Positions 1-10,027 of a stretch of DNA of 64,000 bases are shown piece by piece. A program made the translations under genes and the position numbers. How positions within the stretch are numbered: position 1 is the first letter of the stretch; each line of letters begins with the position of its first letter. This DNA is from Atriophallophorus winterbourni (lineage: Eukaryota; Platyhelminthes; Trematoda; Plagiorchiida; Microphallidae), in contig JACCGJ010005287.1 of the NCBI GenBank assembly GCA_013407085.1, positions 1 to 64,000 of the forward strand, read 5' to 3'. The notes under the pieces were generated by a model. That model saw only the letters and a list, made by a program, of their open reading frames with translations. It did no database searches and had not been told where the DNA came from.

Positions 1-490
1 ACCAACCAAAGGAGAGAACCGAAAGAAGTCATCGAATTCGAGACAACTTAATCCTTTGACAACCTTAAAGGACTCTATAAGATCACCCCTAAGTTGCCTC
101 CTCCTAAGCGAGAAAAGTCCTAGTGCTAATAGACGATTTTCATAATTGGTGTATGCTTACCCCTCGATCATGCGAGTGGCCAGCTTCTGTACCTTTCCTA
201 GCTGTATGATATCCTTCTGGTAATACGGCTTCCAAGCTTGGATACAGTATTCTAAAATTGGCCTTACTATTGCATTGTAGAGAGGCAGCAGCACCTCAGC
301 TTTTCTGCAAATGAGGGCTGAACATAGTCGAAATAGTTCCCTCCTGGCCCTTTGAGCCGCAGCAGCACATTGGTAAGCCAACTTAAAGTTTGCAGAGACT
401 ACGATTCCTAGGTCCTTAGTAGATTTTACTCTACGGAAACTCCGTGGAGCTGAGGACGTTAGACACAATCATGTTGCCTGCTATGTTAGA
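1..490 (-). pseudogene. LINE reverse-transcriptase C-terminal fragment (family G)
   Basis: The minus strand from about 490 to 1 encodes the part of a CR1/Jockey-type LINE protein that follows the RT core: 'KSTKDLGIVVS', then 'LYNAIVRPILEYCIQAW', then 'RRRQLRGDLIESFKVV'. The open frame runs 468-157, has a stop just after 'ATRMIEG', and resumes in the same style to position 1, where the window cuts it. The wording matches the large minus-strand LINE at 60.2-63.7 kb better than the other CR1 copies here, so I place it in that family. The RT core with the FADD active site is not present in this piece. It is a dead fragment. Confidence 0.75.
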
Positions 491-602
491 GGGGGGAGAG
501 CAAGAGTGACTTTATCTGGTTAAGGGGAAGGTCCACTTACCCGCCCATGCTTGTTACAGCTTCCACATCACTATCAGATCGAGTATCCGACCACTACCGA
601 CA

Positions 603-955
603 ATTTCAAGTTCAAGTTCAAGTTCAAGTTGCACAGGGCTGAAGGTGGCTAAAAGCCAATCAAGCGCCCAGATTTCCTTCGACGGTATGCGGTTGAGCAC
701 CCGGCACTTCGATATCGAGTATACAGTTCGTACTTTTCACACGTTCTTGCTTCCGAATAACTGGAAAGTAGTAAGGTAGGGTTTCTCTTCACCAGCACGG
801 TGAGAGGTCAGCTATTCAGGAAACAATGCAATAATATGCGTGAACAATGTGTGGTGTATGAAATCACTAGCCTAGTTGACGTAAAGTGAAACACAGTCAT
901 AGACTGCATGTGGGCTAATTTACTGTCAGGTTGTCCAGGCCTAGACAGATAAAAC
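603..955 (+). repeat. SINE-like dispersed repeat, copy 1 (CAAGTT-repeat head)
   Basis: It starts with tandem CAAGTT/TTCAAG units, continues through 'GCACAGGGCTGAAGGTGG', 'CGGTTGAGCACCCGGCAC' and 'AATATGCGTGAACAATGT', and ends near 'GTCCAGGCCTAGACAG'. The same ordered blocks recur at 55969-56283, and the first 58 bp recur at 3781-3838. Its last third ('GTATGAAATCACTAGCCT', 'ACTGTCAGGTTGTC') is also found around the DNAJ gene at 45.0, 46.95, 47.95 and 48.5 kb. It has no open reading frame. The size fits a SINE or a short non-autonomous element; I see no convincing tRNA A/B box pair, so the class is inferred. Confidence 0.7.
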
Positions 956-959
956 TAAA

Positions 960-1187
960 AATGTAAAAATACGTTTTTTTGTTTTTTTAAAGTTTTTTAT
1001 TATTCCAGGAGTTTAACTCACGTTTGCTGAAAAAATTCTCACGTACCAGCAGCCTGGGCCTACTCTTGAGAGGTTTCATAAAATTATCCCTTGTAGATAT
1101 CTTAGTGGCAAGTTCAAGTAATCCGGTAATATTAACACCCGTGGGTACCAGATCCAATTCCCAGAAGGAATTTTTGGAAGGCAGACG
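960..1187 (-). pseudogene. LINE family G 3' end with poly(A)-like tail
   Basis: On the minus strand a 75-codon frame reads 'VNITGLLELATKISTRDN', then 'LKSRPRLLVRENFFSKRE'. This matches the last residues of the LINE at 60.3-60.5 kb ('LKSRPRQLVCEHFFS'). Immediately downstream on the same strand comes AATAAAAAAC followed by A-rich sequence (plus-strand 960-1000), like a polyadenylated tail. Its 5' end abuts the 5' end of the plus-strand LINE that begins near 1188. Confidence 0.6.
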
Positions 1188-3330
1188 CGGGTAGGTTACG
1201 GGATGTTGCTTCATCTCTCGATTGGTTTTTCGATCAAGCAGCTAATGTTGAAGATTGTTGGCTGGTGATCCGTAATAACATTTTGACAGTTTTTGAGGTG
1301 GCTGTTCCGTTGTCCACACGTCGTCGTAAGGTGAAAGGTCCACCTTGGTTTGATAAGGAGATAAGTGAACTTTTGCGGCAACGTCAAAAGCTCTGGTCGA
1401 TATTCGTAAGTCGGAAAAACGCCACTGACTATGACAATTATCGGCAAGCTAGAAACCTTTGTACGGCATTAAAACGCAGAAAACGTATGTTGTACGAGCA
1501 GCGATTGGTTGACGAGTCTACTTGTGCACCAAAACGGCTATTCGCATCCATTCGACGCCACCCAAAGGCGTCGCTATCTATTCCTAATTTGATAGATACT
1601 AATGGGGTAGACATTACTGAGGATGGTTTGAAAGCTGAAGCCATGGCTAAGCAGTATGCCTCCGTGTACTGTCTGGAAGACAGTGATCCTCCTTCTGTCT
1701 CTAATAACAGTGAGGTGTTGTCTGATCTTGATGTAGACGTAGAGACTGTTAGACACCTGTTGGAACAGTTAGACACACAATCCGCGCCAGGACCAGACGG
1801 TATTCATCCGGTGGTTTTACGAGCACTATCAGAAGTGTTGTGCGTTCCGCTGGCCAGGTTGTTTACAAAATCTGTAACATTAGGGGTCTTGCCACAAGAA
1901 TGAAGACAGGGTATTATTAAACCTATGTTTAAGAGTGGAGACCCCAGTAGTCCCGCTAATTACAGACCGGTCACATTAACTTCTGTGATCGGTAAAATTT
2001 TAGAGAAGCTGATCAAAAGGAAATTAGAGCATTTTCTTTAGGAGTGTGGGCGTTGGTGTCCACAACAACATGGATTCACCAAAAATCGCTCATGCGTAAG
2101 CAATCTGCTCCTGGCGCGAGAAAGTTGGTGTGCTTTGACTGATTCTGGTCAAGAGGTCGATGTCATTTTTATCGACTTTAGTAAGGCGTTTGACCGCTTG
2201 CCCCACCGCCGATTGCTCGTCAAGCTGGAGGGTTTTGGTATTCAGGGTTGTCTACTTAAATGGATCGAGGCATTCATCTCAGGGCAGTCAAACCGTGTCG
2301 AGGTGAATGGAGTTTTGTCTTCAGCGATGATAGCAGGCTCCTGAGTGCCACAGAGATCTGTCCTTGGCCCATTGTTATTCAAAGTTTCCGTGAATGATAT
2401 TCCGGACGCGGTAGAGATCGATTGTCTTTTATTCGCGGATGATCTGAAACTGTGGGCCTCTGTCAGTTCCTGCGATGGCCATAAGCAACTGCAACAAGCA
2501 GTTGATGACTTAGTCAGCTGGACACATCGCTGGTCACTGCCTATCAATGAGGACAAGACAGTGGTCATGCGCATAAACTCCGATGACACTGGTGGTGAAT
2601 ACTTTATTGGAGGTAAGCCTATTAGAGCGGTGACGGTCGAAAAAGACTTAGGGATTCTGGTTATGGATTCCTTGAAGTCGAAGGCTGACACTTGTCGGAG
2701 AATAGGCAGCGCTACCAGGATGCTCTGGGCGATTCGGCGTTCCTTTGCGTCCATTACCCCGCAAATGTTCCAGACACTTTTCTCTGTGTACATTCGTCCT
2801 CTGTTGGAATATGGGCTACCTGTTGCATTTCCTCAGTCCAAAGGCGAATGCGACTCCTTGGAGAGGGTACAAAGGAGGGGCACTAAGATGGTTTGTGGAA
2901 TGCGCCAACTCGCGTACGAGGATAAGAGGAGCTTGCTGAAACTCTACCCCCTAGAGCTTCGAAGGGAAATATATGACCTGCTCCTGACACGCCGTATTCT
3001 TCTCGGTCAATATGGAGACGAGTTCCTCCAGTACTTCCGATTAGTAGGTGAGTCGAGGACTCGTGGACATGACTTTAAGTTGCAGAAGCCTAGAAGGCTG
3101 AAGCTGAGTAATGCGAGCACGCTATCCACGCGGGTGGTGAACACTTGGAACTCTCTACCGAAAGAGCTCCTGTCTCTACCATCTGAACAGCTATTCAAAA
3201 GCGCGTTGGATCAGCATTTGTTGAGACGGATGGACTTGATCCCCAGGGTGATATAGTGGTATTCCTCTACTTTCAGGGTTTGCCTCGTCAGCAGAAGGCA
3301 CCCATGTCTATTACTGTGATAGCACACACC
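1188..3330 (+). mobile_element. CR1-like LINE, 5'-truncated, RT region (family F)
   Basis: A long decayed RT frame starts near 1188 ('RDVASSLDWFFDQAANV') and runs to a stop at 3254-3256. Ordered motifs are 'SAPGPDGIHPVVLRAL' (about 1781), 'QHGFTKNRSC' (about 2068), 'FIDFSKAFDRLPHR' (about 2167), 'VLGPLLFKVSVNDIP' (about 2360) and the active site 'LLFADDLKLW' (about 2428). It closes with the C-terminal 'VVNTWNSLPKELL'. It is broken by stops near 1901, 2041 and 2342. The endonuclease half is missing, as expected for 5' truncation. A second copy of its 3' part lies at 55385-55945 and shares about 80 bp of sequence past the stop. Confidence 0.88.
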
Positions 3331-3780
3331 AAATGAGAACTCCGGAATTCTGAATACAAAAGTGTATGAGATGATGCACGCGGTACAATAGAACGTTGTA
3401 GACAAGTCCTGTGGTTGATGCGCAGCTGGGTCGCTGGATGATTGAGCACAGGTCCTTGTGTAGATGCGCAGCCGGTTGTCTAGCGGCGACTAAACGGAAA
3501 ACGAACTCCGACGAGCGCGGGGTAGAGTCCGTCAAAACAAAGGGATTGAGAATCAATATAATATAAAATAGAATAACCAACATTATCAATCTCATTCACA
3601 ATAGGAACGTAGAAAGTGTTTGACATCCTTTTTTACGTGTTGTGCGATATGAAAGCAAACGATAATATTGGCGCAAAATACAAAAGATACATAAGAAATG
3701 ACGCTTCGTTACAGTGTCTTTTTTCATATACGGCGCCCAAGATTGAACAATATTCATGGTGAGGCCTCATGACTAACATT

Positions 3781-3838
3781 TTGAAGTTGCACAGGGCTGA
3801 AAGTTGCTAAAAGCCAATAACGCGCCCAGAATTTATTA
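3781..3838 (+). repeat. Truncated SINE-like repeat head
   Basis: About 58 bp from 'GAAGTTGCACAGGGCTGA' to 'CGCGCCCAGA' matches the beginning of the repeats at 603 and 55969, then identity stops abruptly. The retained end is the head rather than the tail. Confidence 0.65.
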
Positions 3839-4120
3839 CAGTCGAAATCTGTGGATAAGCATCAACTACAACCAATACGTTTTTTTTCTCTTTGTCCTTT
3901 TGAAAATTTGGATGATCGTGGAGTCAAGAGATTGTAATGTATAATAAGGAATTATTCGTCAGGTTGCGTGTGTTCTCGTTAATAATTAATAGTCATTAGT
4001 ATATGACGGTACTAAAATCTATGAGCTAAAAAAGATAACCATAAGTTAGTCAATGCAAGGCGTCGGGTGGAGTTCAGTAAGTTTGGCTTCGTTTGCCAAT
4101 GTTCCGTAAATGGAGGGGTT

Positions 4121-4198
4121 ATATATATATCATGACAGTCAATATATATATATCATAATATATATATATATCTATAGATAATAATATTATATATATAT
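4121..4198. repeat. AT-rich microsatellite
   Basis: Several runs of (AT)n, interrupted by a short CATGACAGTC spacer and by ATA/ATT units. Confidence 0.9.
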
Positions 4199-4442
4199 GG
4201 AAAAAGAAGGGGAAAGTGGTTGCAGTATCGAGATGAAGGAAAAGTGAAAATCCATTAAACCTGTTGATAAACATAGAGACACGCGTCAAGCCGCTCTTTA
4301 AAAACGGAGAGTGATGGAAAAGTTACGACTAAAGACGGTAGATCATATCAAACACACTGAGTACGGACAGATAAGAAAAACTTACTGCAGTTCAACCGAC
4401 TGAGCTGATGAAAACATTTTCCCAGTGTCCGAAACTGGGTGC

Positions 4443-4713
4443 CATTATGGTGTTTTTAACATTGTATATTTTATTACAATAACCCTGCATATTTCATTAT
4501 TGTTTTGTTTCAATGATACATGTAAATATGTACACAATTTTGAATATAAGATTCACGCCGCGCTCGTGTTCTGCTTTCGGACAAGCATATCGCGTGTGAC
4601 TGCCTGGGATTTGTATGCTGTTATTCGTTGCGAACTGTGTTTCGGTTTATTGCGTTCAATAATCAGAGACGTACTTTGTTAGGGGTGAAATCTCTGTTGG
4701 ATCAACCGCTACA
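4443..4713 (+). repeat. 5' LTR of the Gypsy element
   Basis: It aligns along its whole length with 9412-9682 with scattered substitutions. The shared part starts at 'ATTATGGTGTTTT' and ends in 'GGATCAACCGCT' plus three bases ending in CA. If the termini are TG...CA, the LTR is 4448-4713, exactly 266 bp like its partner. Confidence 0.9.
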
Positions 4714-4716
4714 AAT

Positions 4717-4732
4717 TGGTAATCCCCGAACA
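4717..4732 (+). other. Primer-binding site (tRNA-Trp-like)
   Basis: TGGTAATCCCCGAACA begins three bases after the 5' LTR. It differs in a few bases from TGGTGACCCCGACA, the kind of tRNA-Trp 3'-end complement used by CsRn1 and Kabuki elements. The assignment rests on memory of those elements. Confidence 0.55.
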
Positions 4733-4814
4733 TTTTTCTTTTTGAAATTTTCGTTCGTACCATATACTCCCATTTATTTTGATTTTGCTGTTATATCTAT
4801 TTTTCATTTACTGA

Positions 4815-5590
4815 ATGGATCTTAAATCAGCATTTTCTGATACGCCATCTGAGGATATTTCTACAGAAGTTATGAAGAACTTTAGTCCTCCATCTTTTGG
4901 TATCTACGATCCTCGACTCTGGTTCGCGCAAATTGAAGCCTCATTCGAGTCTTACAAAGTAAAAACTCAACATGCTCAGTATATCCGTGTGGTTGGTATG
5001 TTGCCCCCTTCAGTCGCAAAAGAGGTTGCTGATTTAATTTAAAATCGCCCTGCCGATAACCCGTACGATGCCATCAAGCATGCTATTATTTCACGTACAT
5101 CTTCAACCGATGAGCAAAACCTCCGAAAGCTTTTGTCAAGTATAGACATGGGTGATCACACTCCTTCACAACGCTTACGACATATGCTGCAGTTACAAGG
5201 AGACAAGCCTGTTGACGACAAAATTATCAGCGAATTGTGGCAACAAGTTTATCAGCAGACGTCCGTAAAGTGTTAGCCATTATGGATGAGAATACTAGTT
5301 TGCAACACTTGGCACGCATAGCGGATGAAGTACATGATATATCGCATGGTAGTACGTTATCTCATGTCCGACACACCACTGACGCGCATCCAGAATGATT
5401 TTGAATAGCTTAAATCGATGTTCCATTCCTTGTCATTGCAAGTACAGAACATCGCACGATCTCGTAGTTCTTCTCGAAATCGTCATTCGCAACAGACCAA
5501 GAAGCGATCGTCGAGTCGTTCTAACGGTTTGAGTTCGTGTTACTATCATCGTCGTTCCGGTGCATAGACCATGCATTGCACGTCACCTTG
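4815..5590 (+). pseudogene. Gypsy gag, interrupted
   Basis: The frame opens with ATG at 4815 and reads 'MDLKSAFSDTPSEDIS', then 'PRLWFAQIEASFESY', typical of CsRn1-like capsid proteins. A TAA at 5040-5042 ends the first open part. The same frame resumes ('NPYDAIKHAIISRTSS', 'LQLQGDKPVDDK') to about 5270, where another frameshift occurs. Near the end (about 5529-5575) lies the CHCC finger 'CYYHRRSGA', a stop, then 'TMHCTSPC'. It would have formed the particle shell and bound element RNA. It cannot be translated as one protein now. Confidence 0.8.
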
Positions 5591-5599
5591 CACATATAA

Positions 5600-6115
5600 T
5601 TGAAATGTGTCCAATCAGGGGAACCACGAAGCCAGACAGTAGACACGGCATCTCTGTATGGCTCCCCTCAACGCCGTCTTTTCTACGTTAACGACCGGGC
5701 CACTAAAATGCGATTCCTCATCGACACTGGTGCTGAGATTAGCGTTATCCCACCATCCAATAAGGAACGCAAGAGCCCGTCGTAAATGACGTTGCAGGCG
5801 GCAAACGCCACGAAAATTTCCGCTTTCGGTCAAAGATCACTTTCTGTCAAATTAGGTCTACGACGCGACTTTCGATGGATTTTCACGATGGCTGATGTCA
5901 GAGTAGCGATTCTAGGAGCAGATTTTCTCCCACATTTTTCAGCTAAACGAAAGCTTATTTATAATTTGACAAAGATTAACTCCTTTGGTAATTCCTGCGA
6001 TTCACCTATTCAAGCCATTCGTGTACTCACCCCTGACATTCCATCTGCGTTCAGTGACTTACTGAAAGAATTTTCGGAAGTTTTCAAACCCTGTACACCA
6101 GCTACGGTCGTTTAA
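5600..6115 (+). pseudogene. Gypsy aspartic protease
   Basis: The active-site motif 'FLIDTGAEISVIP' is at about 5713-5751. The frame ends at a TAA at 5783-5785 and restarts at 5786, where the C-terminal protease signature 'VAILGADFLPHF' appears (about 5905-5940). The protease is therefore split by a stop in the flap region. It continues toward the RT in the frame 5786-6115, which ends with a TAA. Confidence 0.82.
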
Positions 6116-6136
6116 CATAACGTTAAACATTACATT

Positions 6137-7120
6137 GTGACCCGTAGTCCTCCAGTGTTTAGCAAGCCCCGTCGTTTGGCTCCAAAAATGTTCGATGTAG
6201 CGAAACGTGAGTTTGAACATATGCTCGAACTGGGAATCATCCGGCCATCCAAATCACTCTGGGCAAGCCCCCTTCACATGGTGGAGAAAAATAAATCTGA
6301 TGCTTGGCGACCATGCGGTGATTACCGTTTCCTTAACAGAGTTACTGTTCCCGATCGTTACCCCATTCCCCATATTCATCACTTTGCACGTTCATTACAC
6401 GGGAAGACAGTGCTTTCTAAACTAAATTTGATGCGTGCTTATCACCAGATACCTGTCGCCGACAAAGATATCCCTAAAACAGCTATTACCACACCCTTTG
6501 GTCTTTTCGAATTTTTAAAAATGCCCCTTGGTTTACGCAATGCTACTCAAACCATCCAGAGATTCATGGACCAGGTGTTCCTGGGATTATCTTTCGTGCA
6601 TGTCTACATTGATGACGTCCTGATCGCCAGTTCTTCTCAACAGGAACACGCAGAACATCTGCATGCTGTTTTTCAGCGACTTTCACAATTCGGCATTGTG
6701 GTTAACCTGGATAAATGCCTTTTTGCTGTCGCTTTCCGCGAAATCTTAGGACATCATGTCGATCAAAACGGAATCCGCCCTTTGCTTGATAAAATTCCGT
6801 CCATCAATGTTTATCCATGTCCCACCTCGCTTCGACAGTTACGTCGATTCGTCGGGTTAGTTAATTATTACAGAAGATTCGTTCCAAACTGTGCTAACAT
6901 CGCTCAACCGATGACTGATCTGTTACGCGGAACGGATCGACAATTTAAGATGAATGCAGATGCTGTTGAATCGTTTCAGCGATTGAAATCTGCACTGAAA
7001 GAAGCATCTACGTTATCTTACATGTCTAGGAATCACAACGCTTCGCTTTCACTCGCCACCGATGCATCACGAGCAGCAGTCGGCGCTTTCCTGCAGCAAA
7101 GTATTGACTGTGTTACTTAA
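6137..7120 (+). pseudogene. Gypsy reverse transcriptase and start of RNase H
   Basis: A 327-codon open frame covers fingers, palm and connection: '[18 protein letters not shown]', '[14 protein letters not shown]', '[16 protein letters not shown]', '[16 protein letters not shown]' and the catalytic '[12 protein letters not shown]' (about 6598-6633). It ends in the RNase H start '[16 protein letters not shown]'. The first catalytic aspartate, normally in a 'KIDLxRAYHQ' context, reads '[10 protein letters not shown]', so D is replaced by N. Even this longest frame would therefore be inactive. Confidence 0.9.
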
Positions 7121-7560
7121 CCGCATGCTTTCATTTCTCGTCGTCTACAACCCGCCGAAATCCGCTATTGTACATTTGGCCGCGAATTGTTGGCTATATA
7201 TTATGCTGTTCGTCATTTTAGACATTTCCTTGAAGGTCGCGATTTTATTGTTTGGACCGACCACAAACCTCTCACTTTTGCGTTGTCCGCCACAGCTGAT
7301 AGATATTCACCACGTGAGATACGTCACCTTAACTATATTTTTCAATTTACGAGTGACATTCCTATCTATCTGCTTCGTCGTACACAGTTGCCGATGCATT
7401 TTCTCGCATGCATCTCACAGCACTCAGTCTATCAAACTTTGATCTCACGCAGCTATCATAGGCTCAGCAACATGACAGTGACATGCATCACTACTAATCT
7501 TCGTCATCCCTCCGAGTTCAACGTATTCCCATTCGCAACTCCAGTTTGACTGTTTTGTGT
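7121..7560 (+). pseudogene. Gypsy RNase H C-terminal part
   Basis: After the stop at 7118-7120 the RNase H reading resumes in the frame at 7187-7549 with 'LLAIYYAVRHFRHFLEGR' and 'FIVWTDHKPLTFALS', the standard RNase H core of Gypsy elements. The following sequence up to 7676 is the linker and the start of the integrase zinc-binding domain ('HPGIRATRKLI' in a shifted frame). Confidence 0.8.
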
Positions 7561-7676
7561 GATATTTCCAACCAACATCGCCGTCCTCTCGTACCAAAAT
7601 TACTAAGGAAATCCATTTTTTAACATTTTCATTCTTTTTCTCATCCCGGCATTCGTGCTACTCGTAAGTTGATCAC

Positions 7677-8223
7677 TGTAACGTTTCGCACGTAAGTAAC
7701 GCGTTTTCCACCCGTTTTTTAGTTCGACAAATTCAAAACCACAATTCGGATGTTATACGGTACTGTAATTAGCAACAATTACAACAACAATAATTATACA
7801 AACCTCAACTGTATAGGAACGTACAGCAAACAGTGGAGCCGAAATACTCCAGAATCAATTATATCAAATGCAAACAAGTTCAATGACGACCAAAATTGCC
7901 GTCCAAAATGTATATCAAAGACAAGACACCCAAAAGTGGTGTCAAAATACAAGCCAATTTCAAGTGCCCAAAATGGCAACCAAATTCAACAACAATGACC
8001 GACAATTGCCTCAACAATGAATTGGAAGAAAAGCTTCACCAAATATGTGAACAGAAGATTTCTAATAATACAATTACAAAAAGCAAAGTTTAACATCTAA
8101 ATTATAAAGAAATAATTAACAAAACCAAATTCAAGTCACAAAAATCGGTATTTTATAAAAGTAGAAAGTAGAAAGGAAAAAGAAGAATTTCAAAGCTACA
8201 TAACACTTAACATGTCTCTTACA
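7677..8223. mobile_element. Solo LTR nested in the Gypsy integrase
   Basis: A 547-bp AT-rich block starts TGTAACG and ends CTCTTACA, giving the TG...CA ends and short inverted termini (TGTAA/TTACA) of an LTR. The five bases ATCAC occur immediately before (7672-7676) and after it (8224-8228), a 5-bp target duplication. The integrase reading stops exactly at the left copy and resumes at the right copy ('ITDRFAWPNM'). No gag or pol lies inside; the 82-codon frame at 7750-7998 is low complexity (Asn/Gln-rich) and is not believed to be a gene. I interpret it as a solo LTR left after recombination between two LTRs. Confidence 0.75.
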
Positions 8224-9087
8224 ATCACTGATCGATTTGCTTGGCCGAACATGCTTGCGGATAATCAAAATTGGACCAAACCCTATCTCCAATGCCAAAG
8301 CAGTAAAGTTCAACGCCATACTCTTAATGCTCAAGGATTTTTTCCTCCACCAAGCCAACGTTTTCATCACGTTCATCTCGACATTGTCGGTCCTCTGTCT
8401 ATCTCTAATGGTTTCACCCACATTTACCTTGTGTCGACCGTTTTAGCCGCTGGCCTATAGCCATTTCCATTACTGGTATTACAGCTGAGACCGTAGCGAA
8501 AACCTTTCTACAATACTGGATAAGTAATTACGGTGTTCCATCTACTATTACTACTGATCGTGGATCAAAGTTCCAATCTACCCTTTTTCGTGAGTTGACT
8601 ATACTCCTCGGCTCTAACCACATCAAAACCACAGCCTTTCATCCTTGCGCGAACGGACTTGTTGAACGGTTCCGTTGACAGCTGAAAGAAGCATTGATGT
8701 CACATGATAATACCGAAACCTGGGCAGAGAACCTGCCAGTGACCGTTTTTGGTATACGTGCTACCGTCAAAGGAGATCTTGGATGTTCTGCAGCAGAGAT
8801 AGTTTACGGCATACCACTGCGTCTCCTAGGTGAATTGATCGCATCCCCCGACGTTGCAGCTGACATTACTATTCCCCACCATGTCAATCGCTTACGCTCC
8901 TTCATGCGTCAATTACGTGCCACTCATACTCGCCCATACACCCGTAACGTTTACTTACCAAGTTATTTGCATTCATGCTATTTTGTTTTTGTTCAAACTG
9001 ATCATACGCGCAAACCCCTGCAAGCCCCAATAACCGGTCCCTCAAAAGTCGTTAGCCAATGTGACAAATACTTCGTCATCGAATGAA
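8224..9087 (+). pseudogene. Gypsy integrase
   Basis: From the right copy of ATCAC the frame reads 'ITDRFAWPNMLA', then 'YLQCQSSKVQRHTLNA', the second half of the HHCC zinc domain with one Cys changed to Tyr. Next comes the core '[15 protein letters not shown]' (first D, about 8371), '[12 protein letters not shown]' (second D, about 8550) and '[13 protein letters not shown]' (E, about 8636). A stop follows at about 8676, and the C-terminal part continues at 8694-9086. A second frameshift occurs near 8445. All three catalytic acidic residues are still present. Confidence 0.85.
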
Positions 9088-9399
9088 ATGATTCTCGAGA
9101 TACTGTTGCAATTATTCGATTATAAGCAGTTTTTATCGAACCAGTTTGCGATGAAACACCGCTTTCAGACGTTCACACCCCAAGTGGTACCCCGGATGTT
9201 GACCTTTCTCCCTCAACTTCACTTACTTCTCAGTCGACCCAATCAACCCAACCATGTAAACTCTCTCTTGCATCATCTGACTCACCCTCTCCAATTCACA
9301 AAACTCGATTAGGCCGGAGAGTCAGGTAGCCTACAAACCTTGCAGACTAAGAGAATTACCTATATTTCCGTTTCGAGCGTTTCACTCTCTTCTAACGCT

Positions 9400-9411
9400 C
9401 TAGGGAGGGAG
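9400..9411 (+). other. Polypurine tract
   Basis: The AGGGAGGGAG run directly upstream of the 3' LTR is the expected plus-strand primer site. Confidence 0.65.
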
Positions 9412-9682
9412 TATTATGGTGTTTTCATCATTGCATATTTTATTACAATAACCGTGCATATTTCATTATTGTTTTGTTTCAATGATACATGTAAATAAGT
9501 ACACAATTTTGAATATACGATTCACGCTGCGCTCGTGTTCTGCTTTGGGACAAGTATATCGCGTGTGACTGTCTGGGATTTGTATGCTGTTATTCGTTAC
9601 GAACTGTGTTTCGGTTTATTGCGTTCAATAATCAGAGACGTACTTTGTTAGAGGTGAAATCTCCGTTGGATCAACCGCTTCA
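9412..9682 (+). repeat. 3' LTR of the Gypsy element
   Basis: Partner of 4443-4713; it begins after the purine tract with TATTATGGTG and ends CCGCTTCA. Confidence 0.9.
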
Positions 9683-10027
9683 CCATCAAGAGCAATCCAT
9701 GAAATAGAAGTTTGTTCTCCTTGAGAATCTGGAAAACCAGTATTATTCAGACACGCTATTGTGCGGACGTATTTTTCGTCGCTCTGACAATTTTGATCAT
9801 ATCTTCGTTGCATCTGCACGGATTTATACCATTTAAAGAATTCCGAGTATCACTCAACTATATCTATCGAATTTCATACTTTTTGATCGTGCAAGTCAAA
9901 TTATCGCAAAGTTACCAGTTTGACGGGAAAAGAACATTTTGTTCACGCTATCCTAGGGATTTTGCAATCACTGCAAAGACCACATTGAACTACAAGTTTC
10001 GATAACTTATTTCGTGTTTTATCTTCC
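9683..10027. other. Probable CR1 5' UTR or flank; no gene seen
   Basis: This lies between the Gypsy 3' LTR and the CR1 ORF1. Only unconvincing frames occur. Confidence 0.35.

Larger units (their letters stand above)
3331..4442. other. No recognised gene; decayed sequence
   Basis: Between the family F LINE and the Gypsy element I see only short frames. The stretch holds a truncated copy of the SINE-like repeat (3781-3838) and an AT microsatellite (4121-4198). Confidence 0.5.
4443..9682 (+). mobile_element. CsRn1/Kabuki-type Ty3-Gypsy LTR retrotransposon, degenerate
   Basis: Two direct repeats of about 266-271 bp (4443-4713 and 9412-9682) bound gag, protease, RT, RNase H and integrase, in the Gypsy order. 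The primer-binding site after the 5' LTR (4717-4732) resembles the tRNA-Trp complement reported for the CsRn1/Kabuki clade. Gag ends with a Cys-x3-His...Cys-x4-Cys finger (about 5529-5575), the hallmark CHCC motif of that clade. A purine-rich tract (9400-9411) precedes the 3' LTR. Many stops and frameshifts split every domain, and a 547-bp solo LTR sits inside the integrase. I could not define a clean target duplication, so the outer LTR boundaries are uncertain by about 5 bp. Confidence 0.92.

Noticed and set aside
2242..2793. 183-codon minus-strand frame
   Set aside because: Antisense shadow of the CR1 RT frame.
7750..7998. 82-codon Asn/Gln-rich frame
   Set aside because: Low-complexity translation of AT-rich solo LTR sequence; no motif.
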